From the NCBI GenBank assembly GCA_004794785.1, contig SJOL01007141.1:1601531-1665530 (forward strand): 64,000 nucleotides of DNA, in the 5' to 3' direction. Both the position numbers and the translations under genes were made by a program. Below, one piece after another: positions 10,446 to 21,305 of the stretch (the first letter of the stretch is position 1; each line of letters begins with the position of its first letter). The notes beneath the pieces are model-generated. The model saw only the letters and a program-made list of their open reading frames with translations, did not search any database and was not told the DNA's origin. This DNA comes from Opisthorchis felineus. Taxonomy: Eukaryota; Platyhelminthes; Trematoda; Opisthorchiida; Opisthorchiidae.

Positions 10446-12140
10446 ACTGCTTCCCAGAGTATTCGATCTGACCACATAACCTCACGGCATCTGAATTATG
10501 ACGGAACGCCCTAGCTAACTACCAACCGAGTCATGCTTGAGACAGCAGGCTGCATGGTCAAAGGATAACGAGATAAGTGCAGACATATAAGTGTATTAAT
10601 AATAATAATAGAATAACATCACTGATTTTTGTCAATCCACTTCAAACTTTCTGTTCTTCCTTTTGCCTTTGACTCTGTTTTCTTTCTTCTGTTGAGTTCC
10701 ATGCCATGTGTTATCAGGGCACCCGAGGAAAACTCTTCGTGGCTCACGCCATACTCTCCCATATATTGTATCTGTTACCAGCGATGGAATCCCTCCTGGC
10801 ACCCTCAAGAAGCATGGAATATGTGGGGAAAAGGTCGTTCATCCGACGTACCACTAGAGTTAGTCAACTATTCTACTGCACAACACCGTGCCTAAACTAC
10901 GTGATACTTGCAAAAAATCTCTTCCAAGAGAAACCGCGGAAACAGTGATTGGCACAGCAGGACATCAGGATGAGGACTTTAATGACAAACGACAAGTCAC
11001 TGGCGTCTCAAGTTTGAAGAACTCGGAAGCCAAAAGTCATCATCAGATAGACGTATGAAAGTCTATGTCCATCAAGTAGGACAATGCGTAGGAATGAGAA
11101 AGGTGCTACTCAGTCTGCGCAACAGCATCGGCCACATCCCCGAGACGTTGTCAAAACAAACCCAATGAACGAACCGTGTTTATGACAAAGGCAGTTTGTC
11201 TACGTATGGATGGAACAGAGTCGTATAAAAAATAAAACACGGAGATGCCCAAAATCGAAAATCCAAACAGTGTAGCTGGTGACTTTATCAGGAGGAAAAC
11301 CTCTGGAGGCGCCGACAAACTTAACAAAAACGGCTAATCATCGGTTGGTAATAATCAATCAGGAAAAACTGTTAAAAATTGGGCATGTTAGTTTTGACTG
11401 TTGCATGGAACGGACGTGATTTTGAGGGCAACTGGTGACTACTTGCCCGTTTGCGCCTACTGATGTTTATTTTTTACACATATCAAAGCCTGTGCAAACC
11501 CTTTCTGAATGTATCAGGCTGCTTCCCTGTACACAGTGCGGCGTATTTGGCTGAACAGCACATTCTTTCCTCTGACCTTTTGAAACTAGCTTGATAAGCC
11601 ACGGCTGTACCTGACGATAGACCGAGATTTGAGCGCGCATTAAAGGCCTGGTAGTCCACAGTTTGAACCTGATCCTGGCTTCTCAAATGTATATGCTTTT
11701 TCTTGGGTAATTTAGGGGCTGTCTTCTTTGAACGAATCTGCAGTCAGGTGCCAAAAACGTAGAACAGATCAAATACATTTTTAATCATTCAGTAGCGTTC
11801 CCAACGCTTCGGGGCTGATCCGGGAGAAGCGGCTGCAGGTCCAGAACGTGACACAGGAAACATATCAAAGATGAACTCTGAACAAATAATGACCATCAGG
11901 TGGTTACAAGAGAGCTTTCGATTATATTCCACTTAGAATGCTCTCCGAAAAACGGAAGCGGGAAGGAAATACCATGGCAATGTTCCTGGACTTGGGCCAA
12001 GAGAATGGGCGACGGAAGAGAACCAAAATGCCACAACAGCACAAAAGCTGCAACAATGCAAAAGCAGCTCGAAATAGTTCAACGTTTAAGGCGCGAAATC
12101 ACTCACCAAATGGCCGTGGTTGAACAGGTCTTGACTGCTC
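10446..12140. other. no recognisable gene
   Basis: Only short unassigned open frames are visible. An (AAT)n run lies at about 10597-10612. No splice-bounded reading frame, RNA gene or transposon motif was found. Confidence 0.4.
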
Positions 12141-12232
12141 TTGTCTAGGCCTTGACAACATGACAGTATATCAGCTCTCGTGCCTCCTCCGGTTTGCGTG
12201 GCAGTTAGGCACCGAAAATGTGTCGCAGCTTA
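12141..12232 (+). mobile_element. headless tRNA-type SINE fragment
   Basis: The segment starts at TTGTCTAGG and carries the SINE body: TGACAGTATATCAGC, CTCTCGTGCCTCCTCCGG, GTGGCAGTTAGGCACCGAAA and then GCAGCTTAAA. The tRNA-derived head with its A and B boxes is missing. An AT-rich tail follows on the 3' side (12237-12255). No clear TSD was seen. The start point is close to that of the other headless copies in the window. Confidence 0.65.
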
Positions 12233-14474
12233 AAGAGTATTATTTTTATTATTAAATTATAGCCAGTAAGCCGATGGCAAAAGTCAGCAGTGCATAAGAT
12301 TGCCGCGAATTAATGCTGATCAGCGTTAACTGTACAAGACTCGCGAACAGGCAGAATGAATGGCAGGCATGCGCAGTTGACACTATGACTGTAAAACGCA
12401 CAGCTGGTATGGATAAATGTTCCAGCAAATTAAATGTTATTGAAATGGGTGACAGAACAAATACTGCTGCATTTTTGCGAACCACGAAGGAAAAATTTCG
12501 GAGCAACGCCATGCGCTCCTGAACTTAGAGTTAAAGCGCTCCGAGGTGTCGGAAACAGTGCGAAATATGTCGGGAGGGGAATCATAATACTGAAATTGCA
12601 GGCTTTGCCTCATAGTGAAGTAGATGTCTAACGGTCTGCTTTCGGCATTCTGGCATTCCAGGGATTAAGACTCCATGCGATCTGCCTGGATTTGGACGTG
12701 AAGCCCGTCCAGACGTTTGGAGAAATGTAGAGGCACGTTCATTGGGACCGAAAAGACAAAATAATCGGTCAACCGTAACACCGTTTTGTTGTCTAGCTGC
12801 CATGTCATACGAAGAATTCACGAGAGCTGAGAAACTGCTGAATTTCTCAAGCCTAGGCAGAAACAGGGATGTGCCTGACAGATCTAACCAAGATATACCT
12901 AACAAAGAGGGCGAGAATACCACATAAATATCTGAAACTTAGAAGGAAAAGAAAAGAGCAGCGGCTATCCAAGAGGAGCAAATGTCTGAACAGCTGAAAC
13001 AAATACAAAGCGGTTGACACTGCCTACAGGGAAATGAAGGCTGATGAGTGGTGTACATGAATGGGAGGATGCGCTGAGAAGAAAATATGTATACGTCGAC
13101 TGCAGAAGGAATGACAAATACTAACTTCCGCCGCCAACGAACATAAAGGCTGAAGCCAACGCTAGTGGTCAGAAATAAGCTGACCTATTTGCACAATATT
13201 CCGCTGCGATATATCCTAACTCAGAACAGTAGACAAATAATTCATCAATGGGAGTTCCATAGGAGGGTTAGCTGTGTGAGATAGGCTAAAATCCACGAAA
13301 TTAAGACAAGTACTATGAAATCCTCACAGCGGTGCAGCCTCAGGGCCCATTTGCTCAGAGGGATATCCCCCATTGTTTCAATATCTCTGACATATACATA
13401 AACGACCATTAAAGGCAGAGGGCAGCCCCAAGACTGTGGTATGGGAATAATCAGGCAAAATCCAGCTCCTAACTCTATGGATCCGGTCATTTACAGGCCC
13501 GTACACTCAAAGTCTGTCCACATAAGTCAATACTATTGTCAGAAAAGCATTGGATACATTTTTTACATAAAAGAAGGAAACCAACTCAACCGGAGTTTTT
13601 GAAAAAGGGGTTTTACCTAAAAACCTGCTGAGTTCCATAAAATATCGGAGTGAGATGACACGACGTCGCAATGTGCTCCACTTAGTGTATACCACTATCG
13701 GCACAGCCTTCAAACGGGTTGGTTGCACCACGCTGCTACACTTATTTCAAAAGGGCGGAATCCGTGGATATCCGCGTAGGTGACGACGGAGCTGAATAGT
13801 GCGAGACAACTGTGCTTTTTGAGCAAAAACAAGCCACTAGTAGGTTACTATTAAGGGCTACTTCTGCAGGCAGACTGTTTACGGTATATATGGGCACGTT
13901 ATCTGATCACCTCTGCTCCATCCACTTGTTATTCAAGGAACGACGCAAAGCTACGAAGAACTCTGGATTCAACTAAAGATGGGCTGGAACCATGGTGCGA
14001 TATAAACGACCAGTCGCGAGGACTTAAACCATTTGTTAATACTAAGCAAATGGTGCCCGCGTTTGTGAACTGAGTGCATTACAACTACGAACCGCAGCGT
14101 CGGTGAGGATGAAATGCTTATGCGTTTTGATCGCAGAATTCACCCATACATTGAGTTATCGGGAACAAAGTGTAAAAAATGTTCTGATAAGTCATTAATC
14201 GGCAGGCTGCAGTCTAGGTTCTTAGTGTTTGCTTCAAAATAATCTACAAACGCTGGACAAACCTGCGCGCCTTGTCCTCTGGGGGCAATATTCTTCCCCT
14301 GGAAGCCTAAATTGCCTCACAGCTCTTTGCCATGTTCACTGAATGAATCATTGGTTGTGGCGATTCTGCCTTCTTTCACGTAGAAGGAGCGAAATGTTTC
14401 TGTGGATGGCCATGCGGACTGAATTTGATCTTCGAGTTCGGATCTTTTTGGCAGCAGTCTTTATCCTACTATGT
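12233..14474. other. no recognisable gene
   Basis: Short unassigned open frames only. The 113-codon minus-strand frame at 12582-12923 and others of similar size are within what chance gives in 64 kb. Confidence 0.4.
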
Positions 14475-14591
14475 ACACTACTAAAAATAGATCGTTCATC
14501 TGTAACATTCTTCCGATGCCCAGCTGCCGTGCCACCAGAAGAAGGCAGGAGGGCTGGGATACTGCCAGGTTGCCCAAGCCTAGACACTACT
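14475..14591 (-). mobile_element. headless SINE copy with 8-bp TSD
   Basis: A minus-strand SINE body lies between two copies of ACACTACT, at 14475-14482 and 14584-14591, which I read as target-site duplications. Reading on the minus strand, the element begins CTAGGCTTGGGCAACC and continues TGGCAGTATCCCAGCCC, then GGCACGGCAGCTGGGC. It ends in an A/T-rich tail next to the left TSD. The tRNA-like promoter head is absent, so this copy could not be transcribed from its own pol III promoter. Confidence 0.75.
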
Positions 14592-15936
14592 TGGAAATTT
14601 GGTTACCCTCAACTCTTCCGTTGTTCATCTTTGTTCTTTAAATCACTCGGAATGAAGAGTTTCAGAAATATCCAACTCAGACTTCACAACGCTTCTACTC
14701 TCTTTTGATCTTAATGGTCAGTCTGTAGAAAAGCTTGCTGTCCAAATTTGTGGCAGCACTTTTGTTCAGGAGGGATATTATGATACGCGGAGAAGTGAGC
14801 CAATATCCGTGCATAGTACATATAGTTCGTTAACCCTTTACATCTAGATGCGGTGCGACCGCGATTAGCAAATTTAAAGAGATCATTTTTTCAGAGATTT
14901 GTTTGTCAGATGACGTCATAACTGACAAAGCACAACAGTTGCCTAAGTCTAAGCCACAATTTTGATGTCGCGGTAGATGACGCGGTAAGTAATTCACATA
15001 TGAAAAGGGAAGAGCCAATTATTTGGAGTACATTTTATGTTGTGCTGTGACAACACAAACTGGCCATGTACAAAACCATTTTCAGCAAGCTGGAAGTCCC
15101 TAACTACCCGACACGCACAAGGGTCCAAAGCCGGGGCATGCGATGCGTTCGGTTCCTAAAGCCTATGTCGTAGCCTCGGAAGTTTGCACTTCTTATGATC
15201 GACAGCACGGTTTTCCACTTTTTTTACATATGCATGTCCACCTTTCGCCTTCTATAGTGACGTGGTAGCATAGGTAGACTCAAGTGTATGCGAATGCTGA
15301 AGGGAGTCACCGGAGTTTTTTCACGTTTCATGACGATTCGCTTTGTGTGGTTTGCCGCGCCAACTTTGGGGTCCTATATAGACGATCAGCATGGTATTTG
15401 ACCTCTGAGTCTTGGTCCGAACGAATGTCCTAAAAATCCCCTTCCCCAACTGCGGCACTGTAACGGTACTGGCAACCCGACCACTACATTCACACGCACA
15501 ATGCAGCTGATTATCTACCTTAAGAGTTTATAAGAAGGGTGTTTGACGTCATGGAATATGTTTAATGACCATAATACCTCTCCGCTCCAGGAAAACGTAA
15601 AGTAATTCCTTCCATCTCCTTGGAAACGTATACCCATTGTCTATCATTGAAACATGATTTTGGGACCTCTGTAAATGTCAGGCACGCTCATGCTAGCCAA
15701 GTTTTTTGCATGGGCTTCTTCTGCACGAGCAATCATATACCCAAAGTGGTAATATGTCGTTTCTTGTGATAAGGAGAATCATTGGTAATGTGGAGCTTCA
15801 TAGTTTTGCAAGGGACGAAAGTTGGCGGAATCGCTTATTAGGAGAATGCCAACTAAACACTTACAGACTATTGGACAAGATAGTCAAACTCTCATTTGAA
15901 CGTTGTTTTTAAAAACTGAATATCCGTCTTAGAGAA
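14592..15936. other. no recognisable gene
   Basis: No open frame with recognisable content, no RNA gene and no repeat shared with the rest of the window was seen. Confidence 0.4.
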
Positions 15937-16010
15937 ATACACTCATTTGCAAACAAATTTGGTTTTGCAAGAGACTCACCTGAAACCCAGATGAATCTCT
16001 CGTTTATGAT
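15937..16010 (+). repeat. dispersed palindromic repeat family, copy 1 (partial)
   Basis: The segment contains CACTCATTTGCA, AATTTGGTTTT, ACTCACCTGA and ATCTCTCGTTTATGAT. The same words in the same order recur near 23.2, 34.6 and 36.8 kb, and in reverse orientation near 32.8 and 33.0 kb. No coding function can be assigned from this short copy. Confidence 0.65.
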
Positions 16011-16323
16011 GTTTCCGTCTTCTTCTTGAATGCGTCTTCTTGAACTCACCTGGATATTCATTGACTATCAAGCAATTGCAAACGAAAACTGCAAATTAGT
16101 TCCACAAATTCCGTAATAAATCCCACCTTCCATTAGATCAAGGCGGAGTTACAAGAACACACATACTACTCGCATGCCTCATCAGTAGTATCCGCCGTTA
16201 CGCCGGTGGAATAAGTCGCGGTCTTCTGATTTGCGGTAGGACAAAGAGTACATTGGAGATTTTTCAGTAAAAATGCTAACTTAGTATGGATCATAGGTCC
16301 ACTGACGGTCAATCTGGTATTAC
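16011..16323. other. no recognisable gene
   Basis: Nothing identifiable lies between the dispersed repeat and the PLE insertion. Confidence 0.4.
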
Positions 16324-16412
16324 GGTATAATATTTGGCAATGTTTTGGAATATAGGTAGCTCGGGTGCGCTGCTTGGTTGTTGGTCTGTTCGCCGAGCCT
16401 GGCAGTTGGATT

Positions 16413-16452
16413 GCAAACGTTTCATTACCAATCGAGGTGAAATCGTCAGCGC
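16413..16452 (-). ncRNA. hammerhead ribozyme-like motif, left arm of the inverted dimer
   Basis: On the minus strand this reads GCG, CTGACGA, TTTCACC, loop TCGATT, GGTAAT, GAAACGT, T, TGC. It keeps both hammerhead boxes: CUGANGA, where the fifth position is free, and GAAA. Stem II is weaker than in the right arm, with a C-A mismatch in the TTCACC/GGTAAT pairing, and stem I uses a G-U pair. It is probably a less active version of the same motif. Confidence 0.55.
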
Positions 16453-16480
16453 AGGGTTGAGTTGAGACCCACTTAACCCC

Positions 16481-16520
16481 GCACTGACGATGTCACCTCG
16501 ATTGGTGATGAAACGTTTGC
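16481..16520 (+). ncRNA. hammerhead ribozyme-like motif, right arm of the inverted dimer
   Basis: The order of parts fits a minimal hammerhead of the kind reported in Penelope-like elements. GCA at 16481-16483 can pair with TGC at 16518-16520 as stem I. CTGACGA at 16484-16490 matches CUGANGA. GTCACC and GGTGAT form stem II around the loop TCGATT, with one unpaired T before the stem. GAAA lies at 16510-16513. ACGT at 16513-16516 is self-complementary and leaves no loop for stem III. A monomer could therefore barely close stem III, but two molecules could pair through ACGT. Cleavage would be expected after the T at 16517. Activity is not shown by sequence alone. Confidence 0.65.
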
Positions 16521-16559
16521 AATCCAACTGCCAAGCTCGGCGAACAGGTATAATATTTG

Positions 16560-17172
16560 TCTGAATTGTATGTTAAGGGACAATTAAGATGACACTATTT
16601 CAAGCCTTGAAGCAGCGTTTAGGCGCCTCACAATAATAAACTTCCTGTAGCCTAAAAACCATACAAAAACGAGGGAAGGCCTTATTAGAGTAGAGATTAA
16701 TCGGCATGGTAGAGGCTTGATGCGAAGTAGCCCTAGGTCCCCAGAAAAACTCCTCAAAGGTAAGGTGCTCGCACATTTGTCCACTTGCGATGAAACCAAA
16801 GAAAACCAACGATTTGATCCGATGTCGAACGTACATGCTTATCGGTCATAAAACTTTGTCGTTGGCTGTAGGAAGCTGAGCTCCTGGTCAGAGTGAGCAG
16901 AAAAGGCGTCTTCTGCCCGTCTGACATTTAAAGCTCGTGTCCCTACTTCTGTCAGAACGCATAATAACCTCATTGTGACTCCTTAGAGCTTTGGCTTTAC
17001 CCTGGGTATGGCCTATTACGATAAACACACCCGTCTGCTCTGAAGCAAACTCTCCCAACTTTTGAACTAGGACGTTTTCTGCACTTTGTTCAAATTTCCT
17101 CTAAATATATTTAATCTGCTACTCCTTTAATTTTGTAAAAGGAGACACTAATATTTTTTCCAACTAATGCAT
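16560..17172. other. no recognisable gene
   Basis: Overlapping minus-strand open frames of 70-80 codons lie at 16584-16836, with no recognisable motif. Confidence 0.4.
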
Positions 17173-17370
17173 TTACTTTCCCAACCAGAACACATATACG
17201 GACCCAGTTCCTTTAATAGGCTGAAGATGGTCGTTCATATAGTTCCTGATCTGCTTGGTGGACTGAAGAATCCTTATATTTTTTGTAGCAAGGACTATTG
17301 TTTGAACTATACGGTTGTCAAATAGGTCTGGCCAAACTGAGCTGTCAGCACAAGAAAGAAAACAATTCAC
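17173..17370 (-). pseudogene. possible Penelope-like ORF fragment before the endonuclease domain
   Basis: A 65-codon minus-strand frame contains KNIRILQSTKQIRNYMNDHL followed by QPIKGTGSVYVF. In PLE proteins the stretch just before the GIY-YIG endonuclease often has a basic I.I...P.K.I...L..KDP.P segment followed by G-V-Y. The resemblance is weak, the endonuclease motif itself is not visible, and no catalytic residue can be named. The hammerhead-bearing repeat lies about 0.6 kb further along the same strand but is a separate insertion bounded by its own TSD. A chance frame is a real alternative. Confidence 0.25.
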
Positions 17371-18524
17371 TTAATAAGAAACGTTTCTGAGACGTCCCTC
17401 CTAGGCAAAGTCCTCCAATTCAGGACTTACTGCTCTAAACGAAGGTGATCTACAGGAAAAGTACTTGTCATTGTGTTAAGAGGTTTCAGACCTTCGTTTA
17501 TGATTGCAACTCACATTATTTGTAGATAAAACGGAAGGCTTTCTAGTTGCTTGTATAATTCATTCAGAATGGATAATTCGACAGAATTTGTTTTGATTGA
17601 AAGGATTTCTCGCAGCAGTTTAGCGATACCCGAATCAAAAGTGATTAGAAAACAAAGGGACACGCCGTGGTAGTCTAACAGAATCCGAATCAATGTTCTG
17701 ATATTCGGTGTGGAGAGGGTACTTTTCTGGAAAGAACTCTTTCAGAATAAAGGCTTCCTTGAAGTGAATAGTGGTGGCAGAAAAACACAACGACAATTGC
17801 AGGGTATTTTAATAACCCAACCCTTCTATCACGGCGGATGGCTTTAGTCCAGAGTTGTTAAAGAAACTTTGCAACTGTCGCTGCCTATTTTTCACTACTA
17901 ATGAGCCCAAATAGATCTCACACACGGCGCACAATTTATTCAACGTCGTTCTCACCGCATATGGTGCAGATGGTCTATAAGACCTCTAAGGTTTGACATG
18001 TACGATTTGCCGTTGCCTGAGAAAAAAATTTGCAACCAAATGGATGCTACGCGTATCAATCAGACCAATTCCGCGATATTTATCAGAGGCCAGCGCGTCA
18101 ACATTGGTGATGATTGGTGGTAAGTTAAGTGTCTGAATCTTGCGAAGGATATGTCAATTTCCAGGGTGAACAAATTAGCTTGTGATGTGTTCCGAGAAAT
18201 GTTACGATATAGGATGTATGTACCCCAGCTGGGGTTCTGTCTTCTCCGGACTATTATGTATTCTTCAGCTATTCGACGATCTTCAGTGAATTTGGCCCAC
18301 TACAGACGGTTGATAACTCACTGGCCTGGAAGTCGAAAGTCTGAATTTAGCAGCCGCTGGTAGTGTATTACCCACTGCCTCATCCTGTATGGATCATTGG
18401 GAACCTCTCATTTGTACGTCGCAATAAACACTGATGAAGCTATAGTTCTTCAGACGCTACTCTATTGAAACAACAACAACAGCACAACCACCAACCCACC
18501 GCTACGCACCACTACGCTCCCCAA
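17371..18524. other. no recognisable gene
   Basis: Two open frames of 60-70 codons (17511-17693 minus, 18151-18363 plus) have protein-like composition but no recognisable domain and no paired splice sites. An (AAC)n-like run at about 18470-18480 precedes the next PLE repeat. Confidence 0.4.
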
Positions 18525-18640
18525 TAACGCACTGATGATGTCACCTCGATTGGTGATGAAACGTTTGCAATCAAATTGCCCAGCTCAGCGAACAAGCCAA
18601 CGACCATCTACGCTACCTGAGCTACCAACATTTTCCTCTA
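18525..18640 (+). mobile_element. Penelope-type terminal repeat, single copy
   Basis: This matches the 16.4 kb repeat unit. The hammerhead core at 18529-18568 is followed by GCAATCAAATTGCCCAGC, GCGAACAAGCCAACGACCA and CTGAGCTACC. The last block corresponds to GAGCTACC near the end of the longer arm at 16.4 kb, so homology extends about 60 bases past the hammerhead. No TSD or second copy is visible next to it. It is probably one end of a PLE whose body was lost. Confidence 0.65.
18529..18568 (+). ncRNA. hammerhead ribozyme-like motif, best-preserved copy
   Basis: Parts in order: stem I strand GCA (18529-18531), box CTGATGA (18532-18538), stem II GTCACC (18540-18545) with loop TCGATT and partner GGTGAT (18552-18557), box GAAA (18558-18561), self-complementary ACGT (18561-18564), T at 18565, and stem I partner TGC (18566-18568). 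All the hammerhead core nucleotides I can check are present. One unpaired T separates the first box from stem II and is shared with the copy at 16.5 kb. With a stem III of only two possible pairs and no loop, dimer action is more plausible than monomer action. Confidence 0.65.
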
Positions 18641-19744
18641 TAGAAAACAACAGATGTGTTTAAACAGCTGAGTTTGAACTGGATTTCATATGATGCCGCG
18701 TTTTAAGCTGCACCAGCAGGAACATGTGAAAGTCAGCCGGTTTGGTGAACCGGACTTCTGTTGCATATCCGAATGAAGAAATTGATTCGCTACATATCCG
18801 GCCTTCTAAATGTCGTAGAAAGTAGACTAGATGCTCTACTTGTTTGCTAGTTTTATAAAGATAGTGAGTGCTTCCACCGTTTGTTTTGTCGGATCCCACT
18901 GGTTTCACCAGTGAATAGACTTGTTACCCTGTAGCCCGTGAGTTACAGCATCTAAATATAGCTGTTAGTTCACCGAGAGGTCACGTTTTGGAGGATATTT
19001 CTTTCGCCTGCTAACTAAGTGGAGTTGAATCCCATCTCAAATAAGCGCATGGTCTGACCGACAAGCTTCCATGACCTGTACCTTTGTAGGACTTACAAAC
19101 ATGCATTAATTGGGTCCACTGTGCAGGCACGGGAGTGTGATATATCTTAGAAGTTGTGTTGCCATTATTCGAGTATCCACATGTGAAATGTGGTCAAGTC
19201 TGCCAGAAGCATCCGTTCAAAAGATCTGAATTATCTGTGTATCAGAATAACGTAAATAAGTCTCTGAAGGCCACCTGCTACCCGCCTAATGACAATAATG
19301 AGTGCATGTTGTGATATTTTGGCTGCTTGTGCCAAGAATACCATGATTATTCCAACAATTTCCTTAGTGCCGAAAATTATAGGTTAAGTCCAAGTCACCT
19401 GAGCTGCTGAGTGAGCAAATGACGCCTCAGTAGGAACACCGTTTCATGTGGGGGAGAATCGCTATTGACGTTTAATAAAGATTTGTCACTGACCATTTCC
19501 ACGTCACCATCCAGTACAATCCAGCAAGCCTTAGCAACTAAAACTTTGTTCCAAAGGAATATTGGCTTAATGTAAGAACTATATTGCATTTTGGTAAGGA
19601 CAAGCCGTACGTAACCTAATTCGATGAGGATAAATTTGATGTCTAGTTCGTGTAAGCTTCAGGTTGAGAGTACACTTACAAATACAATTGCATAAGTGTA
19701 TAGTTTCCGATATTGTTATGTTATCCTAGCATAGAAAATGGTCA
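18641..19744. other. no recognisable gene
   Basis: Short unassigned frames only, including an 82-codon minus-strand frame at 18660-18908. Confidence 0.4.
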
Positions 19745-19935
19745 TGAGCTCACGATGGCTCGGTGGTCAAACAGCGAAATTACTAATGGTCTGTACGAGC
19801 CCAACCTTTGCATCTCGGCCGCTCCTGTCCAGGCCCGGACAACCCAACAGTATCTCAGCCCTCTTGCTTCCTTCGGGTGGTACGAAATATAGGCCCCAGA
19901 TGGATGCTACAGCTGTAGGATCATTATCTAATTAT
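19745..19935 (+). mobile_element. full-length but diverged tRNA-type SINE
   Basis: The segment opens with GATGGCTCGGTGGTC, an A-box-like string. It continues through the body words CTGTCCAGGC, CAACAGTATCTCAGCCC, CTTCGGGTGGTA and GGATGCTACAGCTG. The B box has decayed beyond recognition (GAGCCCAACCTTTGC where GGTTCGAATCC is expected). This copy is old compared with those at 35.0 and 61.4 kb. Confidence 0.6.
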
Positions 19936-20640
19936 GACAGTAAAGGAATTATAGGGAACTTTTGGAGCTTTTTGTTAGTTTCCCTAGGTGCTTTTCCCCG
20001 CATTTTGCTTTTCTATCGCAACTCTCATTTCTCAAGTGCGCACATGTCCCACGACTACTTTTATCCATGATCGTTATAAATGAGTAGCGTTCAAGAGGGG
20101 CACGTATTCATGGGTTTGAACTTGGCCAGGAATTGTACATTGATCCCCCAGAATTTATCAATTTTTCATCATTCACAGAGTCTGCTAGTCTCTACCAGCG
20201 CAAATTTGACACAATCAACGAGTTTTTTATGCGTAGGCATGTTTCCTGCTGCTGCACAACTCAGCACTGATAAGACAATCAGTTCTTCCCATCTGCTGCT
20301 GACGAAAAATAGGAAAATCCACTGATAAACAACCATCATATGGATTCATTATTTCCTCATACCAAAAACCGATACTCAAAACGATTCTAATACAAGAAAC
20401 CCTCTGTCTGCTCAAAGCGCTACACCATACAGAACGAACGCCGCATATCAGAATGAATAACGCTTTATCCTCCTTTATCAACTTATAAATTTATGTCACA
20501 GCCTAATGCAGTGTGGTCCTTCCCATGGGCAGACACTTTCGATACCCAGTGAAATCTTTCGATTCTTGGAATTAGCTCTCCAGTATATGCAATCCGCTGC
20601 ATGCTTTTTGAATCTCCACTTTAGTCTCTTTCGTTCCACT
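19936..20640. other. no recognisable gene
   Basis: Overlapping open frames of 70-110 codons appear on both strands (for example 20080-20325 plus and 20496-20825 minus) with no motif. The minus-strand ones overlap the antisense of the RTE fragment that follows. Confidence 0.4.
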
Positions 20641-21108
20641 TGCTTCGTATGCCAGCCGATCGACTTCTTCGAAGGGTTCTTTTCGCACAACCATGTGAAG
20701 GGTGGAAATGAGCCAGAGGAGGTCAAACAATGACTTGGCAGCAATGTATGGGGGCCATTACCAGCAAACTCAGCTGCGCTATTCACTGCCGTCTTCCTGG
20801 ATGGGGACCCCGAGATGGACCACATCCATGGTTAGAAACATTGTCAGACATGGTCCAGTCGCGCTCTCAATGGCGCTCGTGTATCAAAGCTATTGCCTTC
20901 AACGCATGGCTCCCTTCCCAATTCCCCCACTTGACAATCCACTGACAGTGCTGTATTTACGCACCAATTTATCAGCTCCCGCCTCCAATGCGCAGCTACA
21001 TACCCCCCCCCTCCCCAAATCATCGGTGAACGAAACTGTGGCAGCTACAACCACTGTTTGACAAGTACGCGGTTCTTACAGCTGATAATGATGATGATGA
21101 TGATGATT
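20641..21108 (+). pseudogene. RTE-clade LINE, C-terminal fragment with 3' UTR and (GAT)n tail
   Basis: The plus strand reads RMPADRLLRRVLFAQP, then after a TGA, ARGGQTMTWQQCMGAI, then RLPGWGPRDGPHPWLETL and SQWRSCIKAIAF. This is the characteristic C-terminus of SR2-like RTE polyproteins in flatworms (families have GGQ..TW...MK, LPGWGPRD and QWRSC). The frame ends at a TGA near 20946. A 3' UTR follows that shares the GTGAACGAAACTGTGGCAGC region with the RTE at 63.8 kb. It ends in GATGATGATGATGATGAT at about 21086-21108. RTE elements usually end in short tandem repeats of this kind. No RT catalytic core is present. Confidence 0.85.
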
Positions 21109-21245
21109 CTTTTGTTCCTATTTTCATTGGCGTTATCACTGGTTTACTGCTCAAAAGCATGGTCCCATGCCTAAAATAATACTACTCATGGCAGTACTAA
21201 CAACAATAAGAGCGAATATGGTGAACGATGGAGTTGTTATTGATA

Positions 21246-21261
21246 ACGGTGATGATGGTGG

Positions 21262-21294
<33 letters not shown>

Positions 21295-21305
21295 CGATGA
21301 TGAAA
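21246..21305 (+). repeat. (GAT)n microsatellite
   Basis: A near-perfect trinucleotide array of GAT units with a few GGT and GAC interruptions. It creates a 63-codon frame with a run of Asp residues, which I regard as an artefact. It lies about 140 bases after the (GAT)n tail of the RTE fragment and could be the tail of another lost RTE copy. Confidence 0.9.

Larger units (their letters stand above)
16324..16559. mobile_element. Penelope-type repeat inserted as an inverted dimer with 13-bp TSD
   Basis: GGTATAATATTTG occurs at 16324-16336 and again at 16547-16559. Between the two lies a 210-bp insertion made of two copies of one repeat pointing away from each other. The plus-strand copy (about 16474-16546) and the minus-strand copy (about 16460 down to 16337) match over some 75 bases. 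Each holds a hammerhead-like core followed by TTTGCAATCC, AACTGCCA and GGCGAACA. The minus copy is longer and ends GAGCTACCTATATTCC, a string also found in part after the 18.5 kb copy. PLEs are known to carry minimal hammerhead motifs in their terminal repeats and to insert with inverted or complex arrangements and TSDs of variable length. The PLE assignment is inference from this architecture. Confidence 0.75.

Noticed and set aside
10086..10446. Proline/alanine-rich proteins in overlapping frames
   Set aside because: They arise from the CACCGGTG and GCCACCGGT repeats read in different frames on both strands.
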